Shown piece by piece: positions 14,910-23,161 of a stretch of 28,422 bases of DNA. Source of the stretch: an uncultured Eubacterium sp. GTDB lineage: Bacteria; Bacillota; Clostridia; Lachnospirales; Lachnospiraceae. A program made the translations under genes and the position numbers. The stretch is taken from contig URKY01000032.1 of assembly GCA_900548465.1 (NCBI GenBank), forward strand, positions 1 to 28,422, written 5' to 3'. Numbering within the stretch: position 1 is the stretch's first letter; each line of letters opens with the position of its first letter. Under the pieces are notes generated by a model. The model was not told the origin of the DNA. It saw only the letters and a list, made by a program, of their open reading frames with translations, and searched no databases.

Positions 14910-15398
14910 ATGGCTGAGTTATGGGATGCATACGACAAGAATTTTAATAAAATAGAAAATATGACCTTGATCCGGGGTGAATCTATTCCCAATGGAGTGT
15001 ATCATCTGGTAGGCGAAGTTGTGGTAATGCATACGGACGGCACATATTTGCTTATGCAGCGTGATTTAAGAAAACATCATGGTGGAAAATGGGAATTAAC
15101 AGCAGGTGGTTCGGCGTTAAAGGGAGAAAATGAACTAGAATCTGCAATAAGAGAATTAAAAGAAGAAACAGGTTTATGTGGTGAAATGAAGGAGATTGGT
15201 CGTGTGGTTCATGATGGGCATCATTCACTTTATGTAATATATATGTGTGTGTCTGATTTTGAAAAGAACTCAGTTGTTTTACAGGAAGGCGAAACAATCG
15301 ACTACAAGTGGGTGGACAAGGAAACGTTGCTAAAGATAGACGAGAAGGAGTTATCCGCAAGTAGAACATTGGCGTTAGTTAAGAAACTGGATTTGTAA
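14910..15398 (+). CDS. Nudix hydrolase (isopentenyl-diphosphate isomerase-like group)
   Basis: The 162-residue protein opens MAELWDAYDKNFNKIENMTL, an opening shared with small Nudix proteins of the IDI/YfcD type (E-x-W-D-x-Y-D). The Nudix box runs GGSALKGENELESAIREL and KEETGL, with the REUXEE helix intact. LLMQRDLRKHHGGKWELTAGG is the usual substrate-side loop. The ribosome site is AAGGAGG 9 bases before ATG. It starts a new run with the HIT gene 42 bases on and the kinase gene after that; all three handle nucleotides or phosphates. Confidence 0.9.
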   Translation: MAELWDAYDKNFNKIENMTLIRGESIPNGVYHLVGEVVVMHTDGTYLLMQRDLRKHHGGKWELTAGGSALKGENELESAIRELKEETGLCGEMKEIGRVVHDGHHSLYVIYMCVSDFEKNSVVLQEGETIDYKWVDKETLLKIDEKELSASRTLALVKKLDL

Positions 15399-15440
15399 TA
15401 AAAATAATCAAGGAAGAAATTAGAATTTAGGAGGGGCGTT

Positions 15441-15902
15441 ATGTGTTTAATATGTGACAGAATAGAGATGATAAAGAAGGGAAGTAATCCATATTTTGTA
15501 AAAGAATTAGAAACGGGATATGTTGTTATTGGAGATAATCAGCATTTTTATGGGTATACATTATTTTTATATAAGAATCATGAAAAGACAGAACTGTTTC
15601 AATTAGATATGGATGAACGAAAAGCATTTTTGGAAGAAATGTCAATAGTAGCAGAAGCAGCAGCAAATGCTTTTGGACCAGAAAAAATGAATTATGAGTT
15701 GTTAGGAATGGGCGACTCACATCTTCATTGGCATTTATATCCACGCAGAAAAGGTGATATTGACAATTATGGTAACAATGGTGTCGGACCGGTTTGGTGG
15801 TATCCAATGGAAAAGATGTATAGCGATAATAACAGACCGTCAGAGGATGAGTTAGATAAGATGAAAGAAAGACTTCTGGAGGAATTAGAAAAACTTATCT
15901 AA
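15441..15902 (+). CDS. HIT family hydrolase
   Basis: The 153-residue protein carries the histidine triad H94-L-H96-W-H98-L-Y-P-R, with H96 or H98 the nucleophile by family knowledge. The N-terminus MCLICDRI is the usual HIT opening, with a Cys pair. HIT proteins cleave nucleoside phosphoramidates, dinucleoside polyphosphates or AMP-conjugates. The insertion YGNNGVGPVWWYPMEKMY after the triad is a mark of a Clostridial subgroup. The ribosome site GGAGGGG precedes ATG. It stands between the Nudix and P-loop kinase genes. Fic-made AMP adducts are not a typical substrate; a link to the Fic protein would be speculation. Confidence 0.9.
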   Translation: MCLICDRIEMIKKGSNPYFVKELETGYVVIGDNQHFYGYTLFLYKNHEKTELFQLDMDERKAFLEEMSIVAEAAANAFGPEKMNYELLGMGDSHLHWHLYPRRKGDIDNYGNNGVGPVWWYPMEKMYSDNNRPSEDELDKMKERLLEELEKLI

Positions 15903-15919
15903 ATATATGGAGGTTACAT

Positions 15920-16413
15920 ATGCAACAAAGAATAATGATAATTGGTAGCCCCGCTCTGGAAAAAGTACGTTTGCAAGAAAATTAAGGGATAAAACAGGGT
16001 TGCCATTATATTATTTAGACATGATAAAACACAAACCTGACAGAACAACAATTTCATCAGAAGAATTTGATAAAAAACTAGACGAGATACTTAATAAAGA
16101 TAAATGGATTATCGATGGAAATTATCAGAGAACATTGGAAGTCAGAATGGAGAAAAGTGACACCATAATATTATTTGATTTGCCGACAGAGGTGTGTTTG
16201 GAAGGAGCTAAATCAAGAATAGGAACAAAAAGAGAGGATTTACCTTGGATTGAAACAGAAAAGACTTTTGAAAGTGAATTTAAACAATGGATTGTGGAAT
16301 TCTCGGAGAAGAGTCTGCCGGAGATATATAATCTTCTTGAAAAATACAAAGATAAAGAAATAGTAATTTTTAAATCAAGGGAAGATGAAAAGTTCTATTT
16401 AAATAATTTATAA
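15920..16413 (+). pseudogene. P-loop kinase (adenylate kinase/topology modulation-like), frameshifted
   Basis: ATG 15920 with a perfect TGGAGG ribosome site gives MQQRIMIIGSP, after which the frame goes wrong. Adding one G near 15953 (CCCCG to CCCCGG) yields GSPGSGKSTFARKLRDKTGL, an exact Walker A motif, and joins the open frame that runs to 16413 (LYYLDMIKHKPDRT, DKWIIDGNYQRTL, then ILFDLPTEVCLEGAKSRIG). The full protein would be about 165 residues, normal for the AAA_17/'topology modulation' family (FlaR-like) of small kinases. As it stands the gene is dead, with the break inside the ATP-binding loop. A sequencing error in the C/G run is an equal possibility. It lies 17 bases after the HIT gene. 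Confidence 0.8.
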
Positions 16414-16559
16414 AAAATAATATACATTTAACTCAATGTTCAGTTGCGTTTAATAAACACCTCATTGTTTGATACAGTGGGTTTTCCATGTTATATTTTA
16501 GACACGGTACCGAATTAAAAAATAATGAGGAGGAAGCTGTTAGACAGCGATAATAAAAT

Positions 16560-17699
16560 ATGAATTCAATAGGAAATAACATAAAATCAATCAGAAAACA
16601 GGTAGGGTTAACGCAGGAAGAACTTGCATTGCATATAGGTGTAACGCCACAAGCTGTTAGTAGGTGGGAAAATGGAACAGGAATGCCTGATATTTCACTG
16701 GTCGTGCCTTTGGCTAAGACACTTAATGTATCAACAGACTATTTATTTGGATTAGAAGAAAATAAGATTGACGATGATATTTATGTTAATTTGAAAAGAC
16801 AAATAGAAAAGATAGAAAAGGAATCGGAAACAAAGTCGGAAGCTGCTCTTGCTTCATGTCAATTTATGTTGAAGAAGGTGTATGAATCTCCAGACAATTA
16901 TATTTATTCAGTTGTTTATGTTGAACAGGTTGCGAATTTAAGTAGATTTGTTGACTTGGAGAATTTTGCGCAGGATAAATGGTCAGAATATAGAGGATTA
17001 GCTATAAAATATGGTTCAAATGCCATAAGATTTACAAATGCCAAAGAGTGGGTTGAACGTGCTCATTTTGCATTAGCGTGGATTTATATACATGACAGAA
17101 ATTATGTATATGCAAGGGAACATATTGAACAACTTCCATCAGTAGCATCAAACAGGCTTCAAGAAAGCATTTTGGCACAGCTTGAAGACTTTGAGAACGG
17201 AATTGATGCAATGGATGAGACGGTTACTAAGAATCTTCAGAATTTTGTACGTGCTATTAATAAGGAAAATATGTATGCAATGGAATCTTTTTCGTGGAAT
17301 AAACCTTTGCGTGCGGTAGAATTCGGAGAGTGGGCAATTAGGTTAATGAATGTGTTTGGGGAAAATATATATTTAAAATCATACTGTAGAGGCTTTTTGA
17401 GGGACATTTATAAATACCTAATTAATGCAGAGGTGAATTTGAACAGATTTGATGATGCCGCAAAGCATTTTGAAGAATTGAAGAGACAAATGAAAATGCA
17501 ATATAAATATCATCAGGGAGTGCTTTCTAATGAAGAAAAAAAATCAAAGTATAATGCAAGACAGATAGGATATATGGAAGCTTATACAGAGGAGTTTATG
17601 AAGGAAAAACAGCAGGACATAATTGAGTATGTCTTGGGGTGTTGGCACGGAGAAAAGGCAGAAAAATTTGCAGGAGCAATAGGATACAGTTTGCGATAA
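16560..17699 (+). CDS. XRE-family regulator with helical repeat C-terminus
   Basis: Residues 1-65 are an XRE helix-turn-helix (LTQEELALHIGVTPQAVSRW at the core). The remaining 310 residues are helical, with TPR-like pairs around HFALAWIYIHDRNYVYAREH and DDAAKHFEELKRQ, as in many Clostridial XRE-TPR regulators that sense a peptide or metabolite. The start ATG 16560 has no close ribosome site; GAGGAGGA is almost 25 bases upstream, and an in-frame TAA rules out a longer protein. The gene is followed after 3 bases by the transglutaminase gene and then by the acetyltransferase gene, so all three seem to share a transcript. Confidence 0.87.
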   Translation: MNSIGNNIKSIRKQVGLTQEELALHIGVTPQAVSRWENGTGMPDISLVVPLAKTLNVSTDYLFGLEENKIDDDIYVNLKRQIEKIEKESETKSEAALASCQFMLKKVYESPDNYIYSVVYVEQVANLSRFVDLENFAQDKWSEYRGLAIKYGSNAIRFTNAKEWVERAHFALAWIYIHDRNYVYAREHIEQLPSVASNRLQESILAQLEDFENGIDAMDETVTKNLQNFVRAINKENMYAMESFSWNKPLRAVEFGEWAIRLMNVFGENIYLKSYCRGFLRDIYKYLINAEVNLNRFDDAAKHFEELKRQMKMQYKYHQGVLSNEEKKSKYNARQIGYMEAYTEEFMKEKQQDIIEYVLGCWHGEKAEKFAGAIGYSLR

Positions 17700-17702
17700 A
17701 AA

Positions 17703-18413
17703 ATGGTACTAAACATGGAAAGATATTTAAAAGAAACAAAAATGCTGAATTACTCAAATTCCAGAATTCAGCAGTTGATTAAGAAAAGAAAATGGAATGA
17801 GTTAGACAACTTCCAACGAATAAAGGCAATTTATAATTTTGTCAGAGATGAAATATTGTTTGGATATAACGTGGATGACAGCATTACGGCGTCAGAGGTT
17901 TTAGCAGATGGTTATGGGCAATGCAATACCAAGGGTACATTATTTATGGCGTTATTAAGAGCCTGTCGTATTCCGTGTAGAATTCACGGATTTACCATTG
18001 ATAAGAAATTGCAAAAAGGGGCAATGACCGGGCTTGTATACAAAAAGGCTCCACAAAATATATTTCACAGCTGGGTGGAAGTCTTTTTTGAAAATAAATG
18101 GTATGAGCTGGAGGCATTTATTCTGGATACAATGTATTTAAACAAACTTCAGGAAATGAATGGCAATTGTGCTGGTGCATTTTGTGGTTATGGTGTGGCA
18201 GTAAATGATTTCAGAAATCCTATTATAGATTTTAACAGGAATAATACATACATTCAGAGTGAAGGAATTAATCAGGATTTTGGAGTGTATGATTCGCCGG
18301 ATGATTTGCTGAAGGAGCATCATCAGGAGATGCCAAAAGTGAAGGCTTTTTTATACAGAAATTTTGGCAGGAGAGTTATGAATCATAATGTAAGCAAAAT
18401 AAGAAAAAGTTAA
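17703..18413 (+). CDS. Transglutaminase-like protein
   Basis: The 236-residue protein has the transglutaminase-like cysteine protease core. The nucleophile lies in GYGQCNTKGTLF (C74), the histidine in HSWVEVFF (H122), and an acid at E137 or D142 follows in WYELEAFILD; the usual third residue is Asp, so Glu at 137 would be a conservative change. IRDE-type helices precede it (IYNFVRDEILFGY). No signal peptide, so it acts in the cytoplasm, perhaps as a protease or amidase. ATG 17703 is 3 bases after the XRE stop and lacks a ribosome site; ATG 17715 is an alternative. Re-initiation from the XRE gene is likely. Confidence 0.85.
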   Translation: MVLNMERYLKETKMLNYSNSRIQQLIKKRKWNELDNFQRIKAIYNFVRDEILFGYNVDDSITASEVLADGYGQCNTKGTLFMALLRACRIPCRIHGFTIDKKLQKGAMTGLVYKKAPQNIFHSWVEVFFENKWYELEAFILDTMYLNKLQEMNGNCAGAFCGYGVAVNDFRNPIIDFNRNNTYIQSEGINQDFGVYDSPDDLLKEHHQEMPKVKAFLYRNFGRRVMNHNVSKIRKS

Positions 18414-18447
18414 AAATGTAGAATTGTAATAAAGGAGAGTGTTACTA

Positions 18448-19041
18448 ATGAATTTAGAAGAACAAAAGGAGTATGTTTTAAGTGGAAAAATGTATAACGA
18501 TCTAACTGACGAGTTAGTTAAAGCCCGTGAAAACACAGTGTTTTTAACAAATGAGTATAATGCAAGTTTTGGCAAGCCGGCAGAAGAGAGGGAAGCTATT
18601 CTAAAAAAAATTTTGAAATCCATAGGCAAGGGAGTTTATTTTGAACCAAATTTCAGATGCGAATTTGGCTACAATATTTCTATTGGAAATAATTTTTATG
18701 CCAATTTTGATTGCATCATGTTAGATGGAGGAGGCATTGAAATCGGTGACAATGTACTTTTTGGACCGAGAGTTGGAATATATACATCCAATCATGCTGT
18801 GGATGTATGGGAGAGAGTTAATGGCGCATGCTACGCTAAGCCGGTGAAAATTGGAAATAATGTATGGGTAGGCGCAGGTGTACATATAAATCAGGGTGTA
18901 ACCATAGGTGACAATACAATTATCGGATCGGGTAGTGTTATTACAAAGGATATTCCTGCCAATGTGGTTGCAGCAGGCGTTCCATGTAAAGTAATAAGAA
19001 AAATTACGGAGGAAGATAAAACAAGTTATCGCCCATATTAA
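18448..19041 (+). CDS. Hexapeptide-repeat sugar O-acetyltransferase (maltose/galactoside type)
   Basis: From ATG 18448 the protein has 197 residues; AAAGGAGAG sits 8 bases before, while the in-frame GTG at 18439 lies inside that site. The N-terminal Mac region (EEQKEYVLSGKMYNDLTDEL) is followed by left-handed beta-helix turns (IGNNFYANFDCIMLDGGG, VKIGNNVWVGAGVHINQGVT, IGDNTIIGSGSVITKDIPAN). The active His lies in YTSNHAVDVWER. Enzymes of this kind acetylate the 6-OH of sugars or thio-galactosides using acetyl-CoA. It closes the XRE-transglutaminase run. After it, 19042-19156 holds no clear terminator. Confidence 0.93.
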   Translation: MNLEEQKEYVLSGKMYNDLTDELVKARENTVFLTNEYNASFGKPAEEREAILKKILKSIGKGVYFEPNFRCEFGYNISIGNNFYANFDCIMLDGGGIEIGDNVLFGPRVGIYTSNHAVDVWERVNGACYAKPVKIGNNVWVGAGVHINQGVTIGDNTIIGSGSVITKDIPANVVAAGVPCKVIRKITEEDKTSYRPY

Positions 19042-19156
19042 AATTAGGATATCATCACTTACACAAGGTGTTTGATATAAAAATATAAAGTTATGCATTA
19101 TATATGTATATTGGACAGGAAACAGCTGGTTGCTTTTTTTTAAACTTATTCTTCTG

Positions 19157-19162
19157 TATAAT
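19157..19162 (+). promoter_or_regulatory. -10 box before the methyltransferase remnant
   Basis: TATAAT lies 20 bases before the TTG start at 19182 and is followed by a full AAGGAGG. No -35 at a good distance is seen. The signals seem to belong to the original, longer gene. Confidence 0.4.
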
Positions 19163-19181
19163 ATGGATATAAGGAGGAAGA

Positions 19182-19394
19182 TTGATTCTTCGAGATGTAA
19201 CAAGCGACAACAAACTACTTTTATGGTTTATGGATAACATAGAACTTCCTCTTGCAAATCTGTGCGGTCACGGAGATGTGAAGATTGCAAAAAGAGCAAT
19301 GGTTATGGAATGTTGCAAAAAGGCAGGTTTAAAAGTTGAAAAATTTGAAATCCGTAAAGGAATGCGTATGCATTGTGTTGTGAGAAAAATCTAA
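19182..19394 (+). pseudogene. Class I methyltransferase, C-terminal fragment
   Basis: The 70 residues (LRDVTSDNKLLLWFMDNIEL, LPLANLCGHGDVKIAKRAMV, AGLKVEKFEIRKGMRMHCVV) look like the last third of a class I SAM methyltransferase, from the strand after motif IV to the end. Motif I and the AdoMet-binding domain are absent. An AAGGAGG is placed 4 bases before TTG 19182, so the gene's own promoter and ribosome site appear joined to its tail by an internal deletion. It ends 14 bases before the next methyltransferase start. Confidence 0.65.
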
Positions 19395-19408
19395 AGGAGC
19401 ATATGATT

Positions 19409-20206
19409 ATGAAAGAAAAAATAAAGGTAACAGGCGTACCTGAAACAATGATTCAGACTTTATATGCAAGAGCTAAGGAAACAAAGAAAGATAATGCAAA
19501 AATCAGAGATGATATAGCAGTGGAGATTGTGGAAAAACTTGATTATGACTTTTCGAAAGCTGATAGTGATAAGGCTATGGAAAGTGGTGTAATCGCAAGA
19601 ACAATTGTGTTGGATAGTATGGTGGAAAAGTATTTAAATGAACATCCTGACACCATAGTTATAAATATCGGATGTGGTCTGGATACACGGTGTTACCGAA
19701 TGAAAGAAAAATATATTTCATGGTACAATGTGGACTTACCGGAAACCATAGAGATAAGAGGTCGTTTTCTTGAAGAAAAAGGACCAATTTATCAGATTGC
19801 AAAGTCTGCAATGGATATTTCTTACACAGGCAGCATTACATATAATGGAGATAATGTGCTTGTAATAGTAGAGGGATTATCTATGTATCTCAGTGAAAAT
19901 GATGTTAAACAGATATTTTCCATTATTGAAAAATCCTTTAAGACAGCTACGGTAATGATTGAAACAATGTCACCGTTTTGTGTAAAACATATAAAGGAAA
20001 AGTCAATTGAAGGCAGTAATGCTAAGTTTAAGTGGGGAGTTAAGAAGGGAAGAGAACTGGAGAAAATAGTTCCTGAATTTACATGGAAAAAAGACATAAG
20101 CCTGGTAGAAGGAATGAAAAAGATGATGCCAATCTATAATGTAATTGGAAAGATACCAGTGGTTAAAAATATTTCTAATAAAATTGTAGTTATGGAAAAA
20201 TTATAG
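19409..20206 (+). CDS. Leucine carboxyl methyltransferase (LCM)-like SAM methyltransferase
   Basis: I start at ATG 19409 (AAAGGAG 9 bases upstream); ATG 19403 is too close. The 265-residue protein shows LCM/PPM family marks: VINIGCGLDTR (84-94, motif I), YNVDLPE (107-112) and VLVIVEGLSMYL with the LSxN stretch. Bacterial members such as polyketide and tetracenomycin O-methyltransferase relatives (TcmP-like) methylate carboxyl or hydroxyl groups on small molecules; the substrate here is unknown. KAMESGVIARTIVLD is the substrate-side helix. It is the last gene of the same-strand accessory run and ends before a convergent terminator. Confidence 0.88.
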   Translation: MKEKIKVTGVPETMIQTLYARAKETKKDNAKIRDDIAVEIVEKLDYDFSKADSDKAMESGVIARTIVLDSMVEKYLNEHPDTIVINIGCGLDTRCYRMKEKYISWYNVDLPETIEIRGRFLEEKGPIYQIAKSAMDISYTGSITYNGDNVLVIVEGLSMYLSENDVKQIFSIIEKSFKTATVMIETMSPFCVKHIKEKSIEGSNAKFKWGVKKGRELEKIVPEFTWKKDISLVEGMKKMMPIYNVIGKIPVVKNISNKIVVMEKL

Positions 20207-20286
20207 AAGAATAATATATAATCGAATGTAATAATGCGTACTAAGAGAAAGTGGGTAATAATGATATTTGATGGTAATGGTACAAA

Positions 20287-20340
20287 AAATCCTTTATGAA
20301 TACAGGGTTGCAAGCCTTGTATATCATAAAGGATTTATTA
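20287..20340. terminator. Bidirectional terminator between convergent genes
   Basis: AAATCCTTTATGA (20287-20299) and its complement (20324-20336) form a 13-bp stem; inside, ATACAGGG and CCTTGTAT extend it with one wobble and a one-base bulge. It serves the plus-strand methyltransferase and the minus-strand CAP protein gene. Confidence 0.85.
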
Positions 20341-20348
20341 ATTATGTT

Positions 20349-22559
20349 TTATTTTACCATTACTCTGCAGACAACTTTCTTCGTACCTGAAATTACAGTA
20401 ATCTTAGCCTTTCCTTTTTTCAGTGCTTTGATTCTACCATTTCTGTAGACTTTGACAACCTTTTTATTTGAAGTTACGTAAGTGATTTTGTCGCGACTGT
20501 TTATTGGTGTTAAAGTAACTTTAAATTTAAAACTCTTACCCTTTTTCAAAGTCAGTTTCTTGCGGTTTAGTTTAATCTTTTTAGTAGTAATTTGGCCTGC
20601 CTGTGATTTATGAGCCGAATTTGCAGGTGTTTTTGTAGTTGTCTTAGAAGAAGCTATTTTTGCAAGTGTTACAGAATATACTTTTCCACAAGTGCTGCAG
20701 GTCTTGGATTTTAACCCCTTTTCTGTGGTTGTAGGTTCTTTTACGACTACATATTCTCCGTAACTATGTCCTGTTGCCTTTATGCTTCTTGTTTTTGTTT
20801 TGCCACATACAGTGCAGGTAAAAGTTGTTACGCCGTTTGCTGTACATGTAGGCTCTTTTGTTACTTTTCCGTCATCCCAGGTATGGTTGCCGGTTTTTTT
20901 AATGGTTTGACCATATGCCAGTCTCCTTCCACAATCAGTACAATATGTGTCTCCGGTATAACCATCTTCGCCACAGGTAACGTCTTTTTTCCTGCGGATT
21001 TCAGTATGTTGATGTCCTGTTGCATCAATGCTCGCAGTTTTGGTTTTGGCACATATACTACAAGTAAATGTTCGAACACCTTTCGCTGTACAAGTAGGTT
21101 CTGTTGTGACCTTTCCTTCATCCCAAGTATGAGTAGTTAATTTTGCAATGGTCTTACCGGATGAAATTTTTGTTCCACAATCAGTACAATATGTATCTCC
21201 TGTATAACCGGTTTCACCACAGGTAGCAGCTTTTTTATTACGGATTTCAGTATGAAGATGTTTTGTTGTTTTTGCAATGTTTTCTGTTTTTGTCTTACTA
21301 CAAATGCTACAAGTATAGGTCTTTACGCCTGTCTCTGCACATGTAGGTTTTTTAGTGATTACTCCCTTATTCCAACTATGATTTTCTGTTTTTGCAATAG
21401 TATTGCCTGATGAAAGTTTAGTTCCACAGTCAGGGCAATATTTATCACCGGTATATCCTTCCTCTTTGCAGGAAGCTTTCTTTTGATTTCGAATTTCAGA
21501 GTGGAGGTGATTTGTTGCATCTATGCCAATTTTTTCAATTTTTGTATTATTACAAATAGTGCAGGTATAAGTTTTTTCACCTTCCTTTATACAAGTTGGA
21601 ATCTTTGTAACTACACCCTGATTCCAATGATTATCACAGTCATGTACAATAATTGTTGCCGAAGTTGTTGATGGCAATCCGTACAGTGATGTGGTTAACG
21701 TGGTGGTACCTTCTTTAAGACCTATAATCTTTCCATCACTATAGGTGGCAATAGAAGGGTCATTAATGGAAACGGTTGGAGTATCTAACACGGTACCGAC
21801 TGATCCAAATTGATTTATAAGAGAAATTATAGGTGTAATATTTGGAGTTACTGTTTCTCCTAATCTTAGAACATATGAATCTTGGTCAAAATATGTCTTA
21901 TAATTTGTAATCCAACTTTTAGTTACTGAAACAGTAACAGTTTGTTCATTGTCATTTGCCGGTGTTTCTGTTGTATTAATGGAAGGTCTGGAGGCAAATT
22001 CTTCAACCCAGTAGTCATAGCCGTTGTAAGTGACATGACCAACTCCAACGCAGGTAAATTTATAATCTAACATATTTCTACGGTGCCCCTGACCGGCATA
22101 AGGTTCGTTATCTTCACGCCATCCGTTATTTACTGCTTCTGCCTTAGAATAAACATTAGGACTTGCTACTGCAATATTCTCACCTGTATCCAGTCTGGTT
22201 ATATTTTCTTCAGTATAAATAGTAAAAGGACTTTGACCATTTGGGCGGGTGTGTTCGTAGGATAGTGCAATTTCTGCTGCACGTTTCATTGCAAGTCGCT
22301 CTAAATCATAGTCATAGACAAGTTCTTTTAAACCGGGATATGCAACTTGTTTGGTATCAGTTTTGTCCCAAGCCCATGCGTCAGTAGGACTGGTTCTCAG
22401 TTCATTAATCATATCTAAGATTCTTCGGGCTTCTGTCTGGCCATATTTTACAGATATATTGACCGGAATGATTTCTTCTGCATTTACCTTTGTAGGAATT
22501 ATCATAAGTAAACTCATAACAAAGGAAAATAGCAGTAATTTTAAAGATGTTTTTTTCAT
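20349..22559 (-). CDS. Secreted CAP-domain protein with alternating CxxC modules
   Basis: The 736-residue protein begins with a signal peptide (1-27, cleavage after VNA). Residues 42-190 form a CAP/SCP domain: INELRTSPTDAWAWD, HTRPNG, GENIA, GQGHRRNML and YDYWVEEFA carry the family's conserved His/Glu residues. Residues 235-308 are a BIG2-like immunoglobulin domain. From 311 to 597 two modules alternate, a 39-40 residue one (HxWxxGxxTxxPTC...CxxC) four times and a 43-residue one (HxHxEIRxxKxxxC...GYTGDxYCxxCG) three times; a related unit without the first Cys closes the array near 633. A Thr/Ser/Ala linker and a C-terminal BIG2-like domain (KIKLNRKKLTLKKGKSFKFK...) end the chain. No sortase or SLH anchor. 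GGAAGG lies before ATG. It is probably a cell-surface or released protein; the activity of bacterial CAP domains is unsettled. Confidence 0.92.
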   Translation of the reverse strand: MKKTSLKLLLFSFVMSLLMIIPTKVNAEEIIPVNISVKYGQTEARRILDMINELRTSPTDAWAWDKTDTKQVAYPGLKELVYDYDLERLAMKRAAEIALSYEHTRPNGQSPFTIYTEENITRLDTGENIAVASPNVYSKAEAVNNGWREDNEPYAGQGHRRNMLDYKFTCVGVGHVTYNGYDYWVEEFASRPSINTTETPANDNEQTVTVSVTKSWITNYKTYFDQDSYVLRLGETVTPNITPIISLINQFGSVGTVLDTPTVSINDPSIATYSDGKIIGLKEGTTTLTTSLYGLPSTTSATIIVHDCDNHWNQGVVTKIPTCIKEGEKTYTCTICNNTKIEKIGIDATNHLHSEIRNQKKASCKEEGYTGDKYCPDCGTKLSSGNTIAKTENHSWNKGVITKKPTCAETGVKTYTCSICSKTKTENIAKTTKHLHTEIRNKKAATCGETGYTGDTYCTDCGTKISSGKTIAKLTTHTWDEGKVTTEPTCTAKGVRTFTCSICAKTKTASIDATGHQHTEIRRKKDVTCGEDGYTGDTYCTDCGRRLAYGQTIKKTGNHTWDDGKVTKEPTCTANGVTTFTCTVCGKTKTRSIKATGHSYGEYVVVKEPTTTEKGLKSKTCSTCGKVYSVTLAKIASSKTTTKTPANSAHKSQAGQITTKKIKLNRKKLTLKKGKSFKFKVTLTPINSRDKITYVTSNKKVVKVYRNGRIKALKKGKAKITVISGTKKVVCRVMVK
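20661..21629 (-). repeat. Coding repeats: alternating CxxC modules of the CAP protein
   Basis: Residues 311-633. Short modules begin at residues 311, 394, 477 and 559; long ones at 351, 434 and 516; a variant one at 598. The short-plus-long pair has a period of 82-83 residues (about 248 bp). The second to fourth short modules are closest to each other, which suggests recent duplication. Each module has a CxxC that could bind zinc (PTC...YTCTIC, YCPDCG). Confidence 0.9.
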
Positions 22560-22765
22560 ATATTCACCGTTCCTTCCATAAATAAAATATTGTTAAGGGA
22601 AAATGGCTTTCCCGCTGTATAAAATTTAAAAAAATTGGTTAAATTATATAATTATATTTTATTACATTTTTTTGCGCCTGTATATGACATTTTAGGTATT
22701 ATATTAAAAATTTAGTTTTTGTGGTAAAATTAAGTATAACATAGTTGTACAAGGAGATGAGGTAT

Positions 22766-23161
22766 ATGAATGAACATGTAGAGAAAGCTATGACGTTTAG
22801 GAATGAAGTACCTATGATTAGTAATTGTGCTCAGGCGGTTCTTAGAGCGTATGCACCGCAAATAGGAATGTCTGATGAGTTGGCACTTGCCATAGGAAAG
22901 AATTTCGGTCGTGGAATGAAATGCGGTGAAACGTGTGGCGCAATAACAGGAGCCTTAATGGTGCTAGGAGCATTGGGATTGGATACTCCTAATAAGGCTA
23001 ACGAGTTTAGAAAAAGAATAGCAGACAAACATAATGGAATGACAAGATGTGCGGATTTGCTTAGAGCAAATGCCCAGACGTATACACCGATGAAAGAACA
23101 TTGTAACGGTTTAATAGTGGAAGCAATAGAAGCTATTGATGAGATGGTTAAAGAAAACTAA
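22766..23161 (+). CDS. C_GCAxxG_C_C family redox protein
   Basis: From ATG 22766 (AAGGAG 9 bases upstream; the TTG and ATG further up lie in or before that site) the protein has 131 residues. Conserved Cys are C21 (NCAQAVLRAYA), C53 and C57 (FGRGMKCGETCGAITGALM), C95 and C113 (KEHCNGLI). This is the pattern of the C_GCAxxG_C_C family, which is linked to redox or iron-sulphur chemistry in anaerobes. The GxG before the first Cys is N-N here rather than the common G-x-x-C. No membrane segment. It is divergent from the CAP protein gene; TGGTAAAAT (22722-22730) may be its extended -10. Confidence 0.88.
   Translation: MNEHVEKAMTFRNEVPMISNCAQAVLRAYAPQIGMSDELALAIGKNFGRGMKCGETCGAITGALMVLGALGLDTPNKANEFRKRIADKHNGMTRCADLLRANAQTYTPMKEHCNGLIVEAIEAIDEMVKEN

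Noticed and set aside
20766..21140. 124-residue plus-strand frame
   Set aside because: It is antisense to the Cys-rich repeats of the CAP gene; its Cys/Ser-rich make-up mirrors those repeats.
20661..21629. Regular repeats as a CRISPR array
   Set aside because: Period of about 248 bp, inside an open reading frame and varying at codon level; these are protein repeats.
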